Below are positions 1-13,341 of a stretch of 64,000 nt of DNA, piece by piece. Source of the DNA: Piper betle (taxonomy: Eukaryota; Streptophyta; Magnoliopsida; Piperales; Piperaceae); assembly GCA_033002965.1 (NCBI GenBank), contig JAURVB010014983.1, positions 1 to 64,000 on the forward strand. Direction: 5' to 3'. How positions within the stretch are numbered: position 1 is the first letter of the stretch; every line of letters begins with the position of its first letter. Position numbers and translations under genes: made by a program. Below the pieces are notes generated by a model. The model did not search any database, was not told the DNA's origin, and saw nothing but the letters and a program-made list of their open reading frames with translations.

Positions 1-162
1 TGTGAGCCCATAACCCACAGGTCCCAGGATTCCCCTTACCTAGCGTCAGATACCACATGGATGACATGCAACCTAAATTTCACATCATTACAATTACGAT
101 AAAAATTCTGAAATAAAACAGACAGGGTCTCCCCTAAAAGTGCAATTATGGGCCCACCCTGT

Positions 163-203
<41 letters not shown>

Positions 204-2800
204 ACACATGCATCCATAATTTCATTCACACAAAATCTAACATCTTATAAATTCATTCTGAAGCTGGGGTTTCAACCCACCACGCTTCCTCTGCGCATCT
301 CTGATCATATTCACATTCTATCATGTCTCGTGCATTTGAACATGTCATTCACAATATAATAACATAATAACACAATATTAAACATTCAGAAATCTAACAT
401 GTATGTGTGTACAAGACCTCATTGCTCCTCCGTCCAAGCTGGCTCCTCCAACTCGTGATTATTACCTACATATAGTATAAAAACACGTCAGTAACAAGTG
501 TTACTGGTCCGGAAAATAAAATAACTATAACAAGCTGGCTATGAGAGCAAACTCTCATATGAAAGAAAACATCATATACTCCACATGAACACTCTGAAGG
601 GCACTACTGAGGAGCCACTGGGCTGCAGACCCGGTAGCATCCCGAACTTACTGATCTGCTGCTGGTACTGTGCCGCTCTCGGCACTTCTTTTTCAGTACT
701 TCTCGTGAAACTTTATCCTAAGCCCTCTCCTTACCTCCATATTTCTCCTGGCCTTGAGCACGAAGGCCGAGTACTCTCAGGCAGTCGCCTTTAGTACCCT
801 TTGAACCACAAGTCCGGACATGCGCTGTACTAAACAGTACCCGTAAACCTCCACGTTCTCCGGGTGTGAGGAACTCAAACGCGGAGTTGTCAGGATCCCT
901 CGGGAATGGAACAGTCCGCTGGCACTAATCCAGAGCCCGCTTTGACTGTCACGGCATCCTCTGCATGGTACGTGCAGTCGATTTCTCCATCTCTCGTCTC
1001 ACTGAAAACGCGAAAACTACATATATATATAGGGCTGGGTAGGGATTTATATAATAGGCCCGAAGGCAACTTGTGGTGGATCTTGTTTTCGAAATCATCC
1101 TCGAGGGATCTCATCCTCGAGGGGTTATTAATCCGGAAAATGTTCGGTTAAATGGCCCGAGTTAAGTGGGATCCGATAAAACGCCACTTAACCCGTCCTG
1201 CAGAGCAATAAATCAAACATACAATAGAAAGAGTAAAACAGAGACGAGTCCTAAACGGACCTGGTAGAAGCTCCAAGCGTGTCATCGCGCCTAGGCGGCG
1301 AGCTCCTACTCCGTACCTACACATCAAAACTAAATACTAACGCCCACTAACTAAATGATGCATCAAACTCAATAACATCACACACAATGCAACCACAAGA
1401 TCATCCATCAAAATAACAATCAGATAATTATAAGAGTAAATAATCCTAACTCAAACTATTCATACCATATTTTATTCTGTTCTTCTAAGTTGCATCGTAC
1501 TAGATTAACATGCTCATACACAATTCATCTCATTAGATCACTTACTTCATTCGCTAACAATCTCATCATGCACATCTTTACTTTATTCATGGTCAAGACA
1601 TTAATCATGATAATTAATCAACCCTAGCATGTTATGCTAACAATTATCATCAATTTTAAATAAATCAATCGGAGGTAATTATACCTCACATCGTCGGCAA
1701 TCGGCGACGGCTAGGGTTCCGTCGCGCGTCTCGGAGCTCAAATTCGGCGCTCATCGGCGTCCGAAGCTCGATCGGGCTCCACTGGGTGAGCCCCGCGGAA
1801 GATCCGGTGAATTCCGGCGAATTCCAGAAATTCCGATTTTTCCGGCGGTTTTCCGGCAGCTGCTGGCGGTTTTCGGCGACTTCCGGTGGTTTCCGGCGAC
1901 AATCGCCGGCGGCGTCTACTGGTCGGAAAGGGGTCGTGTTGGGTACCCTCGGAACCGGCTCGGCGACCCCGACTCATCTACGAGGTCGACGCGGCCAACG
2001 GAGGTGGTGGCTCGCCGGAAAACGGCTAAAACAGGGCCGGCGGCGATGGGTCGCTAGATCCGGCCGGCCAGGGCGGCGATGGCCTCCGCTCCGGTCGGGG
2101 AAGGCCGCTAGGGGGTCGAGGGTGTCGAGGCGACTACCCGATCATGGCGGCGACGGTCGCCGGCGGCGCGGGCGACGACAGAAGCGCGGCGCGGGCGTGG
2201 CGCTTGGCACGGCGATCCGGCGTCGCAGCGGCCCGATGGGGGCCGGACTTGGTCGGGGCAGCACGACGACGTCGTCGCGGGGCTAGGCGGCGACGATCGG
2301 CGGCCGGGCGGCGCCGGCAGCGGCGGCAGCGACGCTGCACGGGGGCGGCGTCGGGGTTTGGGAAGAAAGGTCGAAGTGTGTGGTGGCAAAGTCGTAAATA
2401 TTACTTGACTCGTCTCCGACTCGAGTCAAAATAATATTTAAGTCGTAAGAAAAATTCCAAAAAAATTTAGGAAAAATCCCATAAAATCAAACAACACCAA
2501 AAAATCATAATGATATGCTCTAGAACTATCAACCCACCCAAAATGCCCGTAACGCGTCCTAACGCGGTAAACGGCCTAAAACTAATTCTACGATCCATTA
2601 TATATAAATAATAAAAAAATGCACTGGCATACTCTCATATATTCTGATAACTCATTCTGTTCTGCTGTGTTCATGACGTTATCATCATATACTTGGGTAC
2701 GCATGACCCTCATAGCTCATACACGCGACCGGCATCGGCTCGGTACACGTGTCCTGAAACTGACTCAACTCAAAAATAACGGTCGAACCGACCGGTTCTG
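1..2800. other. Repeat-like block without a recognisable gene
   Basis: No conserved protein is readable in either strand. The stretch is a mosaic. AT-rich sequence with a TA tract lies at 169-199, mixed sequence to about 1,680, a strongly GC-rich block at about 1,690-2,390 dominated by CGGCG/CCGGCG words, then AT-rich sequence up to the gene at 3,079. Such mosaics occur in LTRs and untranslated parts of plant LTR retrotransposons. I found no matching second LTR, primer-binding site or polypurine tract in the window, so the class is not established. Open frames in the GC-rich block are compositional: they are full of Arg, Gly, Pro and Ala on both strands. Confidence 0.35.
169..199. repeat. (TA)n microsatellite
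   Basis: An uninterrupted run of alternating T and A, about 31 bases long. Confidence 0.9.
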
Positions 2801-2977
2801 AATATAAAACCCTAACTCGAATCGCTGGGTTTTACACTGGTGCTTAGGGGCGAGTGTGGGGGCCACAAGGGAGGCAGGGGGCTGCAGTGGCTTCGGACGG
2901 TTGTCGGGCATGCCGCGGCAAGGGGAGGGCGCGGTCAGGTTGGGCGGGTCGCACAGGGGGGCGGGCTGGGGGAGCCG

Positions 2978-3007
2978 TGGGCCGCTAGATCGAAATCCAG
3001 CGGCCCA
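2978..3007. promoter_or_regulatory. Gene-proximal palindrome with TGGGCC (site II) arms
   Basis: Two 13-base arms (TGGGCCGCTAGAT and ATCCAGCGGCCCA) are inverted copies of each other with one mismatch, separated by four bases. Each end carries TGGGCC, the site II motif bound by TCP factors in many plant housekeeping promoters. It lies about 70 bases upstream of the uncoupling-protein start codon. The structure is seen directly; the promoter role is inferred. Confidence 0.5.
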
Positions 3008-3078
3008 CGATGCATGCGCTGCCCCAGTGCAATGCAACGCGTCACTCACCTATTAGTTGCGTACCTTCACCGGCGACG

Positions 3079-5324
3079 ATGGTCGGGAGTCAGTCGACCT
3101 CCGACATTTCTTTAGCCGGCATCTTCGCCAGCAGCGCCTTCGCCGCCTACTTTGCCGAGGTCCATCTTCTTCCCCGTGATCCATATAAGTCGTATGCTTT
3201 TATTCCTTTGTTTTTTTTCTTTGAACTCTTGTATGGCTTTGTTATTGATCTTGATTTGGTGGATCTGATTCATTTGATGCATGTTGTTTGAGTTCAGCAT
3301 TGATTTGTTTGGTCGATCCATGTGATTTACGTGGTAGCTGCGATGTAATTATGTGATCCCTGCACCGGAATTTTGATGTGGATTGGTTATCTATGGCTTC
3401 GTGTAGTGATGGAATGAAATATTGTTGTGTTGTAGTTGTGTATTCACTATCTTTGTTGAAAGTTAGCTACTTTATTGTTGTAGCTCAAGCAAAAAATGTT
3501 GATTTGTTTAGCTTGGAGGCTTGCTTCTTTGGAAAGCAATTGGTAGGGTATGTTAAGGTACCAATTTGTTATTGATTGGTGCTGCATTATGTAACGCCTT
3601 TTTCTTTTCTTTTTTTGAATCTGCTGTTTGTTTTTCAGATCTGCACAATCCCATTGGATACTGCTAAAGTTAGGTTGCAGCTTCAGAAGAAAGCTGCATC
3701 TGGAGATGGGGTGCCAAAATACAGGGGTATGTTGGGAACAGTAGCAACAATTGCAAGGGAAGAAGGTTTGGCGGCTTTATGGAAAGGCATTGTACCAGGG
3801 CTGCATCGTCAATGCCTTTATGGAGGGCTACGAATTGGGTTATATGATCCAGTATGTTGGTTTTCTCTTCAGTTAAAGATTAAGGAATTGATCTGAATAA
3901 ATATAAGTGAAATGCCATCTCTGATACATGTTCTTCTGCCATTTTTCATGTATGTTCGACAGGTTAAACTTGTTATACCGGTAGTGATTTTGTAGGCGAT
4001 GTTCCATTACTGAAAAAGATACTGGCTGCACTTACAACTGGTAAGTTGGTTAAAAAAGTGATTTTTTTGGTTGAAGGTTGATTGCTGTAAAACATAAAGC
4101 CCAATAATTGTTAAGGTATCAGTTATGTTGTTACCTCAGTCAGTTTCAAACTTTGATATTGCTTCTTTTTAACTGTATATTAATTTTCATGTTGAGCAGG
4201 TGCTATAGCAATCATTGTGGCCAATCCAACAGATCTTGTTAAGGTCGTCTACAAGCTGAAGGGAAGCTTCCTCCTGGTGTTCCTAGGGGTTATTCTGGTG
4301 CATTGAGTGCCTATTCAACAATTATCAAACAGGTAATAATTTTTGCATATATTAATTAAAACGCGAATGTTAGTAATACTATATAATGATTCGTTTGTGG
4401 GAGGGACTTAAGGCTATATGGACTGGAATTGGGCCTAATATTGCCCGAAATGCCATTATTAATGCTGCTGAACTTGCCAGTTATGATCAAGTGAAAGAGG
4501 TCAAGTTTCTCAACTCCGAGCGTTATGGCTTTCTCATACTACTTTCTTCAGCTTTTGACGTTAGTCTTTTGTTCTTTTCACTGCAGACAATTCTAAAAAT
4601 TCCAGGTTTCACGGATAATGTTATCACTCATTTATTGGCTGGTTTGGGAGCAGGATTTTTGCAGTGTGTATTGGCTCCCCTGTTGATGTGGTAAAATTTT
4701 AATTCTCTACCTTTCTCTTCAAAGATTATATGTTGGGTTTCCCTTTTCCCCAACAACAACTGGAAAAGAAGTGCTGGCACTGTAGGATAGCATTTTTAAA
4801 AAAAAAGATTTGGTGGAATATTTTCTATAAACCTTTGCTTTTACATTTGCACGCATTAAGATTGTATACATCTCTTGACATCTTATCAATAAAGAGCCAT
4901 CACACTAGGAGGTGCTTTTGCAAACTTCCCTTGTCAGGAAGTCTCGTAGAGAGTGAAGAGAAATACCTGATGTGAAAAGATAGCTGCCAATTCAGTGTCT
5001 AGATTTTCTGGCAAAACTCTTAATTATAATCTTTTCATGCAGGTGAAATCGAGAATGACGGGAGGCTCTGCATACAAGAATACTCTAGACTGCTTCATTA
5101 AGACTTCAAAAAATGATGTATTTTTTCTCATATTTTACTAGCTCTGCAACTCAGGAAATCCTTAATTATTGCTATATGTATTATAAATTATATTTACATA
5201 AAAAAATCTTACCGTGGCTCTCATTTTCTTCCTTCAGGGGCCTTTGGCATTCTACAAAGGCTTCATCCCTAATTTTGGTCGGCTGGGATCATGGAAGGTG
5301 ATCATGTTTCTAACATTGGAGCAG
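3079..5324 (+). pseudogene. UCP1: Mitochondrial uncoupling protein (PUMP/UCP1-like), broken copy
   Basis: The family is an inner-membrane carrier that dissipates the proton gradient and exchanges dicarboxylates. Exons read by eye: 3079-3159, 3639-3851, 3963-4040, 4200-4332, 4401-4499, 4587-4690, 5043-5117, 5238-5324. Carrier signatures are visible: IPLDTAKVRLQLQ in exon 2, NPTDLVKV in exon 4, a damaged SPVDV-type signature at the end of exon 6, and SYDQVKE and [15 protein letters not shown] later on. Exons 3, 4 and 6 are each one base short of the length that keeps frame, at or beside short mononucleotide runs. The acceptor before exon 5 reads GG where AG is expected. The final exon, which should follow LTLEQ, was not found before the next gene. 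Identity is firm. Whether it is a true pseudogene or a gene hit by assembly errors is open, but the acceptor change and missing exon favour decay. Confidence 0.8.
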
Positions 5325-6740
5325 GTAATGTTGATTTACAATTTGCATTTAGGGAATATCTTACCTGAAAGATCAGTACCTTGGAATAATACATTCAAAC
5401 TGGATCACAAATTGTACAGGCTATTTATGCCTTGGAATGCGTTCCATTTTAATGATAGCATTCATGTTTTGGAATGATACATCTTTCTTTGGACCAATTT
5501 GTTCCGTAAGGTTTGGTTCATCGTTGTGCCCTAAGTCACTCGACCTTTGCAAAATTTTCTATAGCACATCCTTCCATTACCCGGAGTAACTTTTATAGCA
5601 TAATAGTAAACCAATAAACAGTTTTTCACTTTATGATATTTTCACTCAGAGTCTTTACTTAAAGCAGTTTTCGCATGTCTGCAGAAATCTGATTTGTGTT
5701 CTCAGCTTGGAAGAAGAAAATCTAATTTATGTTCTCTGTTTTGTTGAATATACCAAAAAATTCTTCAGAAGAGATCCAGCAAATTGAGAAATCTCAGTAA
5801 TGGGAAGGCTGGGACGGACTTTGGAGAAATTTTCCCATTGAAACTAGTAAATACCCCCATCGACGAGTGCCCTTTAATTTACACCATTGCATTAGAGTTT
5901 CAGATGAAGATTATAGTGACAGTATGCGGCTGCTCATAGTTTAAAATAACAAAAAGGTTATATTGGATCCTGCATTTTACAGGATAAGATATTGTAACAC
6001 TGAATCTGATACCTTGAGATTCTTCCATAATTGTTACCCTTTCTTCCACCCAGATACGAGTATACAACCAATTGAAGGGGCCTTTTTTCATGTTCCACAA
6101 ATTTGAACTACGTAGTAACCAGTAATGTCATGGGATGATATCCTTTGTGCACCACTAAATTTTTCCCCACTTTTCATTTGATTGACCTAAAAAAACATGT
6201 AAGTTCAATCTATGTGGTTAATTTAATGAGCCAAAAGATGGGAAAAAGTGGGATAAATTTAAGAGGTGTGCATAATACCAATCTAATGTCAACACTCAAC
6301 CGTTCATAATTAAAAGGAGCAACCAGCAATTTCGTTTTAACTTAATGAGCACCCATTTTGTGTATGAAAATGTTAACATTATATTTTATGACAATTGACA
6401 AATTTCTTCATTTAATCACATTGTAGGTATCGAGTTGATTCGTCAAATTTGCTCAGCTGCCTCAACAAATGCATTTTATAGTTCATTGCCGTTCATCCAT
6501 CTTTCTCAATACAACAAATATCTTTGAAATCTGAACCTACCTCCTGACCACCCACATAAGCAACACAAATCAAAACCCAAATGGCAGCATTATGAGTTGC
6601 CAATACTTCAAATCACAAGAGAATTTACACCCCGAGCAGCAATGTGTAACCCTGAAAACCTTCAAACAGGATTCGCTGAAAAATGAGATCAACGAATTTC
6701 AAGTAGAGATTGGGGAAAAAACCTCTCCAAACAAACACGG
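5325..6740. other. Intergenic, no feature seen
   Basis: AT-rich sequence between two convergent genes. It should hold the 3' UTRs of both. I found no match to the missing last exon of the uncoupling-protein gene and no repeat structure worth naming. Confidence 0.6.
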
Positions 6741-8482
6741 TCAGCTGAGTTTACTTTTCTCCAAAACAAAATCTCTAATGGTAGTAAGATACTTCTTGTC
6801 CAATCTGTCGTACAGGTTTATGAGTCTTGAATAAGATATTAGCATGCTTTTGTGAATGTGATTTTCGTATCTCTCAAATAATGCTGGAACAGTCAAGATG
6901 AGAAAGACGGCTGCAGGTTAAGTACATAAATTATGTTAGCATTAGAATTCATCAATTTGGAAATTGGTTTTGGAACAAACACTATATAAGCACGAGAATT
7001 AATGATCTTCACTCTATCTCATGCTTAAGTAGCATATAATTCAATAGAAACATATCTTACCAGTGTAAGCCCATGTGAGAAGATCAGTCCAGCTGCCAAT
7101 GATTGAGATTAACCATAGAAAGAAGGCAATCTTGAAGAAAAGCCTAGGATGTTTACCCAGAGCTATGTCATAAGATATTGACAACAAAGAATTCACATGG
7201 CAACGAACATAAGCGGCTGCTTCATTTACTATATCTTCTGAAAGTTGCAACTTTGGTAAGGGCGGTGGTGGTCTGCATTCAGCATTAACAGAATCATGTA
7301 TGTAGTACTTGAAGTACGCAAAGATCAAATGCATAAAGGTCTGAGCTCATAAACAGTATCAACAAAAATAAAAAAAGTATTCATGAGCACTGCATCATGC
7401 TCATGATTTTCAATTGTATCAGCTAGCAAGTTCATCAATTTTAATTCTCACTACATTAGCTGCAATTCCAATATTCCCGACATTGTCAATATCCACAATT
7501 AGTTACTAGTATTCAAACAAGGTTATCCCTTTGCCGCAACCCAAGATGCTAAAAAGAAGAGAAAGGGAAAGACATACTAGCATCTGACATAAAGTTAAAA
7601 TCATGCTTCAAAAGATTAAATCTGATGTTTAGTTAAAATCAGAGCATTAATTCGCAGCATTCCTGAAGATAGAATAGGCAGATTGAAGAAACTTTCCAAC
7701 CAATTCCAGAAAGAATTCAGCTGTTATATGGAGAAAGCAGGCAACAACAGAAGTTATAACTTGGAAGCATTATCGGTCAACTTCAACATCCATAGATTCC
7801 AAATGCATAAAGTTCAGTTCCATTGCTTGCTACCTTCTAACTTATCAAATTTGTTAACTACATTTCAATAGCTACCTTCCAACTTATCAAATCCAAAAAA
7901 AGCATTTCAATTGTTACCTTGGAACTTATTATCAAATCAATAAAAAAAACATTTCAGCTATTACCTTCTTATTTATCAAATCAATAAAATTCAGTTCAAT
8001 TGCTACCTTCCAACTTATTGCTCACAAGAAGAGTCCAAATAAATAAATAAAAACATCAGAAATCAGAAAGTAAGATTTGATCACCTATTCAGAATAGCTG
8101 CAGACTTAGCCCAGAGGAAAAGAATGACAATCAAGAGCAAGAGAACATTAGCCACAAGCGAGAGGAGGGTATAGCCAGATTTCTCAAACACCACCCAGGA
8201 AGAAAGCGCCACCACCAGCATCCTAATCGTCACGTTGCTCCTCCTCCACAGAATCACATCCGCAGCTGTCCAACAAAACCAGTGGCAGGCCTATCAAAAA
8301 CTCTGATCTTACACATCCATTCGCAGCAAGATGACGGCTTTCTGCATCAAAAGCACATAAACAAAAAAGAACAACTCACCGATCCCGCCGCCGAGGATCT
8401 GATGAAGGCTCCTCTCTCTTTTCCACCACCACACAGCATGAGCATTAGCACCATCACCACCACAAGAAGAAGCATTCTCCAT
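6741..8482 (-). CDS. Reticulon-like protein B (RTNLB)
   Basis: Four exons join without a break: 8482-8380, 8265-8085, 7272-7061 and 6910-6741, totalling 666 nt and 221 residues. All introns are GT-AG and phases agree. The product begins MENASS and has the reticulon homology domain: ADVILWRRSNVTIRMLVVA, a first long hydrophobic hairpin, SAAILNRPPPPLPKLQLSED, a hydrophilic loop, a second hairpin, then TVPALFERYE near the C-terminus. The family inserts hairpins into the outer leaflet of the ER to curve tubules. The short N-terminus and lack of an extra catalytic domain fit the small RTNLB9/11/14-type members. The ATG is the first in frame and precedes the conserved domain by about 35 residues. 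No lesion is seen, unlike several neighbours. The exact paralogue cannot be named. Confidence 0.88.
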
Positions 8483-10499
8483 GGATCAAAAAGCTGGATG
8501 TGATGAAGAAGGGCGTGTGGGGTGAGAGGAAAGCCGTCCTTTGTCGGCGCAATGGCCAGGCTAAAAGGGAAGGCTAGCTCATCGCCAAGGCCATTTTTAT
8601 GAGTGTTTGAGAAGAGAGAAAAAAGAAAAAAGACTGGATTTTTTGTGAGAAGCGGGGAGGGGTGAGGGAAAATGTGGGGAAAAAATGGCGAAAAAGAGAA
8701 GGGTGGGTGGTTTGGTCATTGGAAGGAGGTTGGAGGTGCCATGCCGCCATGGCGGCGACCTTTACAGGTCAGAGTGTGGACATTGCAGTCTCACCCAACC
8801 GCTCGAGGAAGACGACTCTCAAGGTCATTTTAGACATTTCACTTTTTCTTTTTTTAAGGGCTAATATATATAGATTAAACTTTATTTTGCTAGTGGGATG
8901 GTTAATAATAAAATAAAAAAAGATTTATTATTGAAAGCAAGCTTGGACTTTTGTCTACCAAACTTAAGGTTCTGAAATTACAATTTTATCATGGTTATTT
9001 TTGTCATTCAATATGTTGCAAAAACAATACTTTTTTGCGCTGCGTGTGATCCAGTCCGGAAAATTTATAAGCAAACAAAAGAAAAAAAGAAAAAAGAAAG
9101 GTGTGATCCAGTCAGACAAATTTTTGTGTACTTCACATACGCAGTAGACGTAGTACTATATTAGACTATCAGTAACTCAGAAGAAACAAACACTGTTGTG
9201 ATATTTGAGTGCTCAAAAGTGAAGAATTCCTTGAATATAGATTGTTTTGTGGGAAGAGATTACGTATTGCATTATCAATATTTAGAATCGATTAGAAGAA
9301 ATAGGAGGACGATACCATCCAGTAATACAAATAATATATGGCCACATTAGTACAGCATAAACAACCATGTCTATCAAATTCATGATTGACTGCATGTAAA
9401 AAACGCCAAATGAGAGCTTCTCCTTTATAAATATGAAGCTAAAAATTTTCCAGGAATACCAAAATGATGACTTTCAAATCATGGGACTGCAGTCAAGTCA
9501 GAGGTTTGCTAGGTTTTTACTTCGACTCGCTTGAACTATTAATATCCCACACTACAATCTTCCCCTTGAGAACATTTTAGAATGAGCTAGAAAGATGAAA
9601 TACATAAAATAATTTTCTATAAAGACTTACAACAATTAATTATAGGGGGAAAAAATACTTGTAATCATTGTTTTAGCAAAAAAACATGATTAACAGATTA
9701 ACATTCAGACCAAAAAATGCTGTCACTTGAACGTTAAATTGCTTTCTTCGAATAAGTTCTAATATGTCGGGATCACCCAATTTAATCGTAAAATAAAAAG
9801 GAAAAGATAACAAAAAAAACGCAAAAAAAAGTTTGACAACACGCCTCCTCCTCCAAGTCAAATCATGATTTTCATTCCAAACACAAGAAAAATACAACCT
9901 CATCTCTTTTCCAGAACTTCACAAAATTGTTTCCTTTCTCTTCTATTTGATGCTACTTTTGACCAAATGGCAAAACAAATAATATACATAGATTTCTAAC
10001 CAAAAATGTTTTAAGGAGAACCCAAACCTGGGACCTACAAAGAGTATTGCCATCGGACTTCACATCAACAAATCCATACCGCTTAGACATCGATATTTTC
10101 TTAGAGGAGGGCGTGATGCACTATTAATCCATATATTTTATGCAAATAACATATAAACAATGTAACAACTAGAACTAGAATGTACCACGAATAAAGATGA
10201 AAGAATTATATGGACGAATCCCAATGAGTCAAAAGATAACACACACCACCAAATAAAACCCCCTTTCATTAGGCATGGACTAATAAAGGATTAAACATCA
10301 GCATGAGCCTGTTCTGAATGGCTATCTTACACAAATCTCATTAAAAATGTTACCTACGGAGAAAGGACATTCATCACTAATCATTTAACCTTTTCTATTA
10401 ACCAAGGAAAAAAAACTTTTTAAACCTTTGGCTCTGAATCTTAATAGTTAAATGTTCAAGAAATTTTACCATGTTGTGCCAATGATATGTGGATGTCTC
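8483..10499. other. Intergenic, AT-rich, no gene seen
   Basis: It holds the promoter side of the reticulon gene (about 8,483-8,900, purine-rich) and the 3' flank of the OTU gene. Between them is AT-rich sequence with no conserved protein on either strand. Short open frames here are low-complexity. Confidence 0.6.
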
Positions 10500-13341
10500 T
10501 CAGACAAGCAGATCATAATGGTTTTTACCACTGTACACCAACTTCACAGGCTTCCTTGACTTTCCTCCTTTCTTCGCCTTCTTGAACTCAGCTCCATATT
10601 CTGCAATTGGTATATAACCGGTGCCCCATGTACTAGATGAATGCTGTTCAAGGTATCGGAATAAGTTGAGCTTTATTAAACATGAACTGTAAAACAATGC
10701 CAAATAAATGCTAATTCGTTATCCTTCAATCCACCTATATATGGTTCTTGGAAACAGTATTTATAGAAGTCATTTTAATATAAAAACTTCTTCAATCCAA
10801 ACAGATTTTAATTAACTCGGAAATAATTCATTGGCAAAAACTATACAATACCTACATCGTGAATCCATACCAACATTTATCCTATTTTCCTACCACAAAG
10901 AAGGTTATTATAGTTTGAGGGGTCAAGAACCTCATGTTGTGGTATGTACACAACTATAGGCTGACGGCGCACATCTTTGAAAGAACCTGCATTACGGATA
11001 ATACGACATGAAGAGACCATACAATCAAACCAACTGACAAAAAATATGGATTGTAGCACAAAATTACACTATAGAGGTGCATCGTGAATCAAGTTCCATA
11101 AAACATTTGCAGGGAAGCATGTGAAACTATAAGGAAGTGCATTGCAAATGAAGAATCTAACTAATTGCAAAACAATGTCAGGTAGTAATTATCATATATC
11201 ATTGTCAAATAACAATGTATCAGCTGAAGAATACTGCACAGCCATGCACTCCCTTCAACAACTTATCATGACGATCTTATTGTTGAAATAGTGCATCTAA
11301 TATCACACTAAGTACAATATTTTAATCAGATATGCCCGGCCATTATAGAAATGGCTCTGTAACACTTTAACGTAGGAACAAGATACATTTGATGTAGAGT
11401 ATCAAACAGCATGCTTAAGGTTCTTCTCAAGTGCTCACCAACAACTCAGATTCTCCTCCCCAGAAGTCAGAATGATTTATGCGCTGACAATATCTGAAAC
11501 AAAATATTTAACATCATGCCATCAAAATAAGATTATATACAGTGCAGAAAAATATGTTCAAATGCTAAATTTCTGTAGATATATAGAAAGAATATGGCAT
11601 AATGAAATGTAATAAGGGTACAAACCGTTTTAAAGATTCCTCAACAGTAATTGCAATAAGGGCTTCCTCATGCTGAATTCGCTCTTTTTCACTGTCACAT
11701 AAAACCTCTTTTACAGCCATGCGCAAATCATCAGCAAAAATTAAAGAGGGAATAAATTGTTGATCAATGATAGGCACAGTACCCATGCAATCAATGGGAG
11801 TATTTCATAAATGAGCAAACAGAAACACAGGATACATGATATCATTTCTTCGCTGAATAAAAACAAAATTATAAACCCAAAGAACACAGACTTCTCAAAA
11901 CACCAGTTTATTTTATTCATACACCAAGAATGGTTGCTCACTATATCCATTACTAAAAGAGATGGCTCACAAAAAATGCCAAAAATCATGAATTTCCCAA
12001 TTTTATTTGAAAACAAGAACCAGCAATCAATCAGCACAAAAATAAAAAAGTTAGGTGCCAAAATTGATTGGTTAAACTTAAAAAACTTCACCAAGTTAAA
12101 AATATTTAGGTCCAAGCGACGTTCTTTTCCCCTTGAGAAAATTCACCCATGCAGATGCCAGAATTTTGAATCTTCAGTCATCTTTAGAATTGATTTTGTG
12201 TATCCTCACACAAAATTTGCTAAATCATTCTCTGTACCATGGCTCTAAATTTAAATTCCTTGAGCTTGGAAGTCACAATTGCTCCTTTGTCAACTACAAT
12301 CAATTATTGTCTGGAGGTCAGAGAATTTGCTCAATTGTTTTATACTATTCTTGCCTAGTTCACTAGATCAAAGATTTTTTAACATACAAACAAGCTCTAG
12401 AAATTCCCCACTTTCCGTCATTTTACAAAAGCCAATGCATAATAGCAGCAGCATACTGACAATTTTCCACACCAGTGTTGTAAGAAAATACATGTTCTTA
12501 TGGACCTAAGACTTGCTATCTAGATTACAACTACCATACACTGCTAGAATGACATCATCCTTATTCCAAATATTGTACTGTATCTATCCATCATCGACAA
12601 CTTTCCCTGATCATATAAAACTGTATACCACATAGATGCAAGAATTCTCATCACCCCCGCACCCAATAATTATCGCATTCATAGCAACTGCAGTGAAAAA
12701 CAAAATTTGCATTTTATGAAAAACAATTGACAATATGAGAACTTCTCAGCAATTTGGATTTTACCTGCATCGCCTGTCTCCTCACGGGGGCTAAGGACGA
12801 TTCCTTTATTCAAAGCCATCCCTTTCACCTGTCCATTGATTGAAGAGCTCAAGTCAGCAGCAAGAACTCAACTTTACTTCAAAAAAACCAAAAAAGAAAA
12901 ATAAAATAAAACAGCAGAGCAGAAAACTCCCACCAGCGCACGAAACATACACCGCCCATCGCCCGTAACCTTCTGAACCGAGTAATGCTCGACCTTCTTC
13001 ATCGCCGGCGACGATCCTCCCCTACGATAGCATCACCATTGTCAATGAAACAACACCCACAATAGACCATTCGACCACTCGTGCATAAATTTCCAACATT
13101 TTTTAGAAAAAAAGCGGTAAAACTGACAGGGAGGAGCCAATTCGGGCGAAGAATCGATGTGGAGCGGGTGCGAGCAGGTCCGGATGAAAGTGGGCGGCAG
13201 GAGGAGGAAGAAGTTGAAAGGTTGCTGCACCATTCTTGAGCCGCTGTAGGAGTGTATCTAAAGCGAAAGAGAGGGTGAGGTTGTAGGAGAAGACTGAACG
13301 AAGAAGATGAGTTGGGACTCACCGTTGGAGGGCGCCGCCAT
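10500..13341 (-). pseudogene. OTU-domain cysteine protease (deubiquitinase), two defects
   Basis: Seven exons: 13341-13323, 13016-12934, 12828-12765, 11731-11626, 11493-11439, 10986-10931, 10643-10500. The start MAAPSNGSSPAMKKVEHYS leads into GDGRCMFRAL, the catalytic Asp/Cys loop of OTU proteases. Then come DLRMAVKEVL, SDFWGGESELL and finally YSGKNHYDLLV with the catalytic His. The family removes ubiquitin; from memory this is closest to Arabidopsis OTU3. About 175 residues are expected. Two problems are visible. The acceptor of exon 4 reads TG where AG is expected, with no alternative AG nearby in frame. Exon 6 is one base short (56 nt), breaking frame just before QPIVVYIPQHE. All other junctions and phases agree. 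It could be a young pseudogene or a functional gene with sequence errors. Confidence 0.75.

Noticed and set aside
1738..2434. Overlapping open frames on both strands rich in Arg, Gly, Pro and Ala
   Set aside because: They arise from the GC-rich composition; no conserved motif, and frames on opposite strands look alike.
5690..5810. Possible last exon of UCP after a CAG near 5,770
   Set aside because: The translated residues do not resemble the short conserved UCP C-terminus, and the intron phase gives no support.
10958..10986. Two-base insertion in OTU exon 6
   Set aside because: Summed exon lengths are one base short of a multiple of three, so a one-base loss explains the frame better than a two-base gain.
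11741..12248. Open frames of 124 and 145 codons on opposite strands
   Set aside because: They overlap each other inside the OTU intron; AT-rich, no conserved motif.
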